Shown here piece after piece: positions 5,367-5,437 of a stretch of DNA of 5,437 nt. The position numbers and the translations under genes were made by a program. Source of the DNA: Thiodiazotropha sp037382065 (lineage in GTDB: Bacteria > Pseudomonadota > Gammaproteobacteria > Chromatiales > Chromatiaceae); NCBI GenBank assembly GCA_037382065.1, contig JARRQF010000260.1, positions 1 to 5,437 of the forward strand, written 5' to 3'. How positions within the stretch are numbered: position 1 is the stretch's first letter; every line of letters starts with the position of its first letter. The notes below the pieces were generated by a model. The model worked only from the letters and a program-made list of their open reading frames with translations, was not told the DNA's origin and searched no databases.

Positions 5367-5437
5367 GTGGGGGTGATATCTCTCTTTGGATTAGGAGTGT
5401 CACTAGTGTGGTGCTTCATACAAATTGACGATGATAG
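5367..5437 (+). CDS. Possible start of a membrane protein, cut by window edge
   Basis: A frame open to the end of the window starts at GTG 5367 (or GTG 5373), after a stop at 5355-5357. It reads VGVISLFGLGVSLVWCFIQ then IDDD, a single strongly hydrophobic segment followed by acidic residues, as in an N-terminal membrane anchor. The purine-rich GGTGAGAAG (5353-5361) could act as a ribosome binding site. Only 23 codons are visible, so neither the gene nor its family can be confirmed. Confidence 0.25.
   Translation, partial: MGVISLFGLGVSLVWCFIQIDDD

Overview
The window carries a conserved chromosomal gene block of a gammaproteobacterium, followed by an accessory region rich in repeats and gene remnants. 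The order rpoZ–spoT–ridA on one strand, with an omega subunit starting MARVTVED and a full-length SpoT with the RxKD motif, is typical of Gammaproteobacteria. The protein wording looks more like the sulfur-oxidising or Chromatiales side than the Enterobacterales, but that is only an impression; no species can be named from sequence alone.

Layout. Positions 1-65 hold no recognisable gene. Positions 66-346 are a small non-autonomous repeat element (copy 1) with 19-bp terminal inverted repeats and a structured 139-bp internal module. A good sigma-70-type promoter (386-414) then drives rpoZ (470-739), spoT (852-3023) and ridA (3045-3428), probably as one transcript. These genes encode the omega subunit of RNA polymerase, the bifunctional (p)ppGpp synthetase/hydrolase, and a reactive enamine/imine deaminase. 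Two hairpins (3460-3517) separate this operon from the accessory side. Copy 2 of the repeat (3547-3688) follows in the opposite orientation. It is about 94% identical to copy 1 but lacks exactly the 139-bp module. A radical SAM gene on the minus strand (3688-4542) runs right up to copy 2, and the end of the element supplies its stop codon.

The last ~895 bases (4543-5437) contain no intact gene. They hold a probable promoter for the radical SAM gene, two open frames that look like remnants, a cluster of short hairpins that includes a perfect TGTGA-N6-TCACA palindrome, a third relative of the repeat with different outer ends (about 5151-5271), and possibly the first codons of a membrane protein cut by the window edge.

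Overall reading: the stringent-response operon is bracketed by inverted copies of one mini-element, and the usual downstream neighbour (often recG in gammaproteobacteria) has been replaced by accessory, decaying DNA. The most unusual material is the repeat family: its exact modular length difference, the palindrome-rich module inside copy 1, and its role as the 3' end of a gene. I see no evidence of a complete new multi-gene system.
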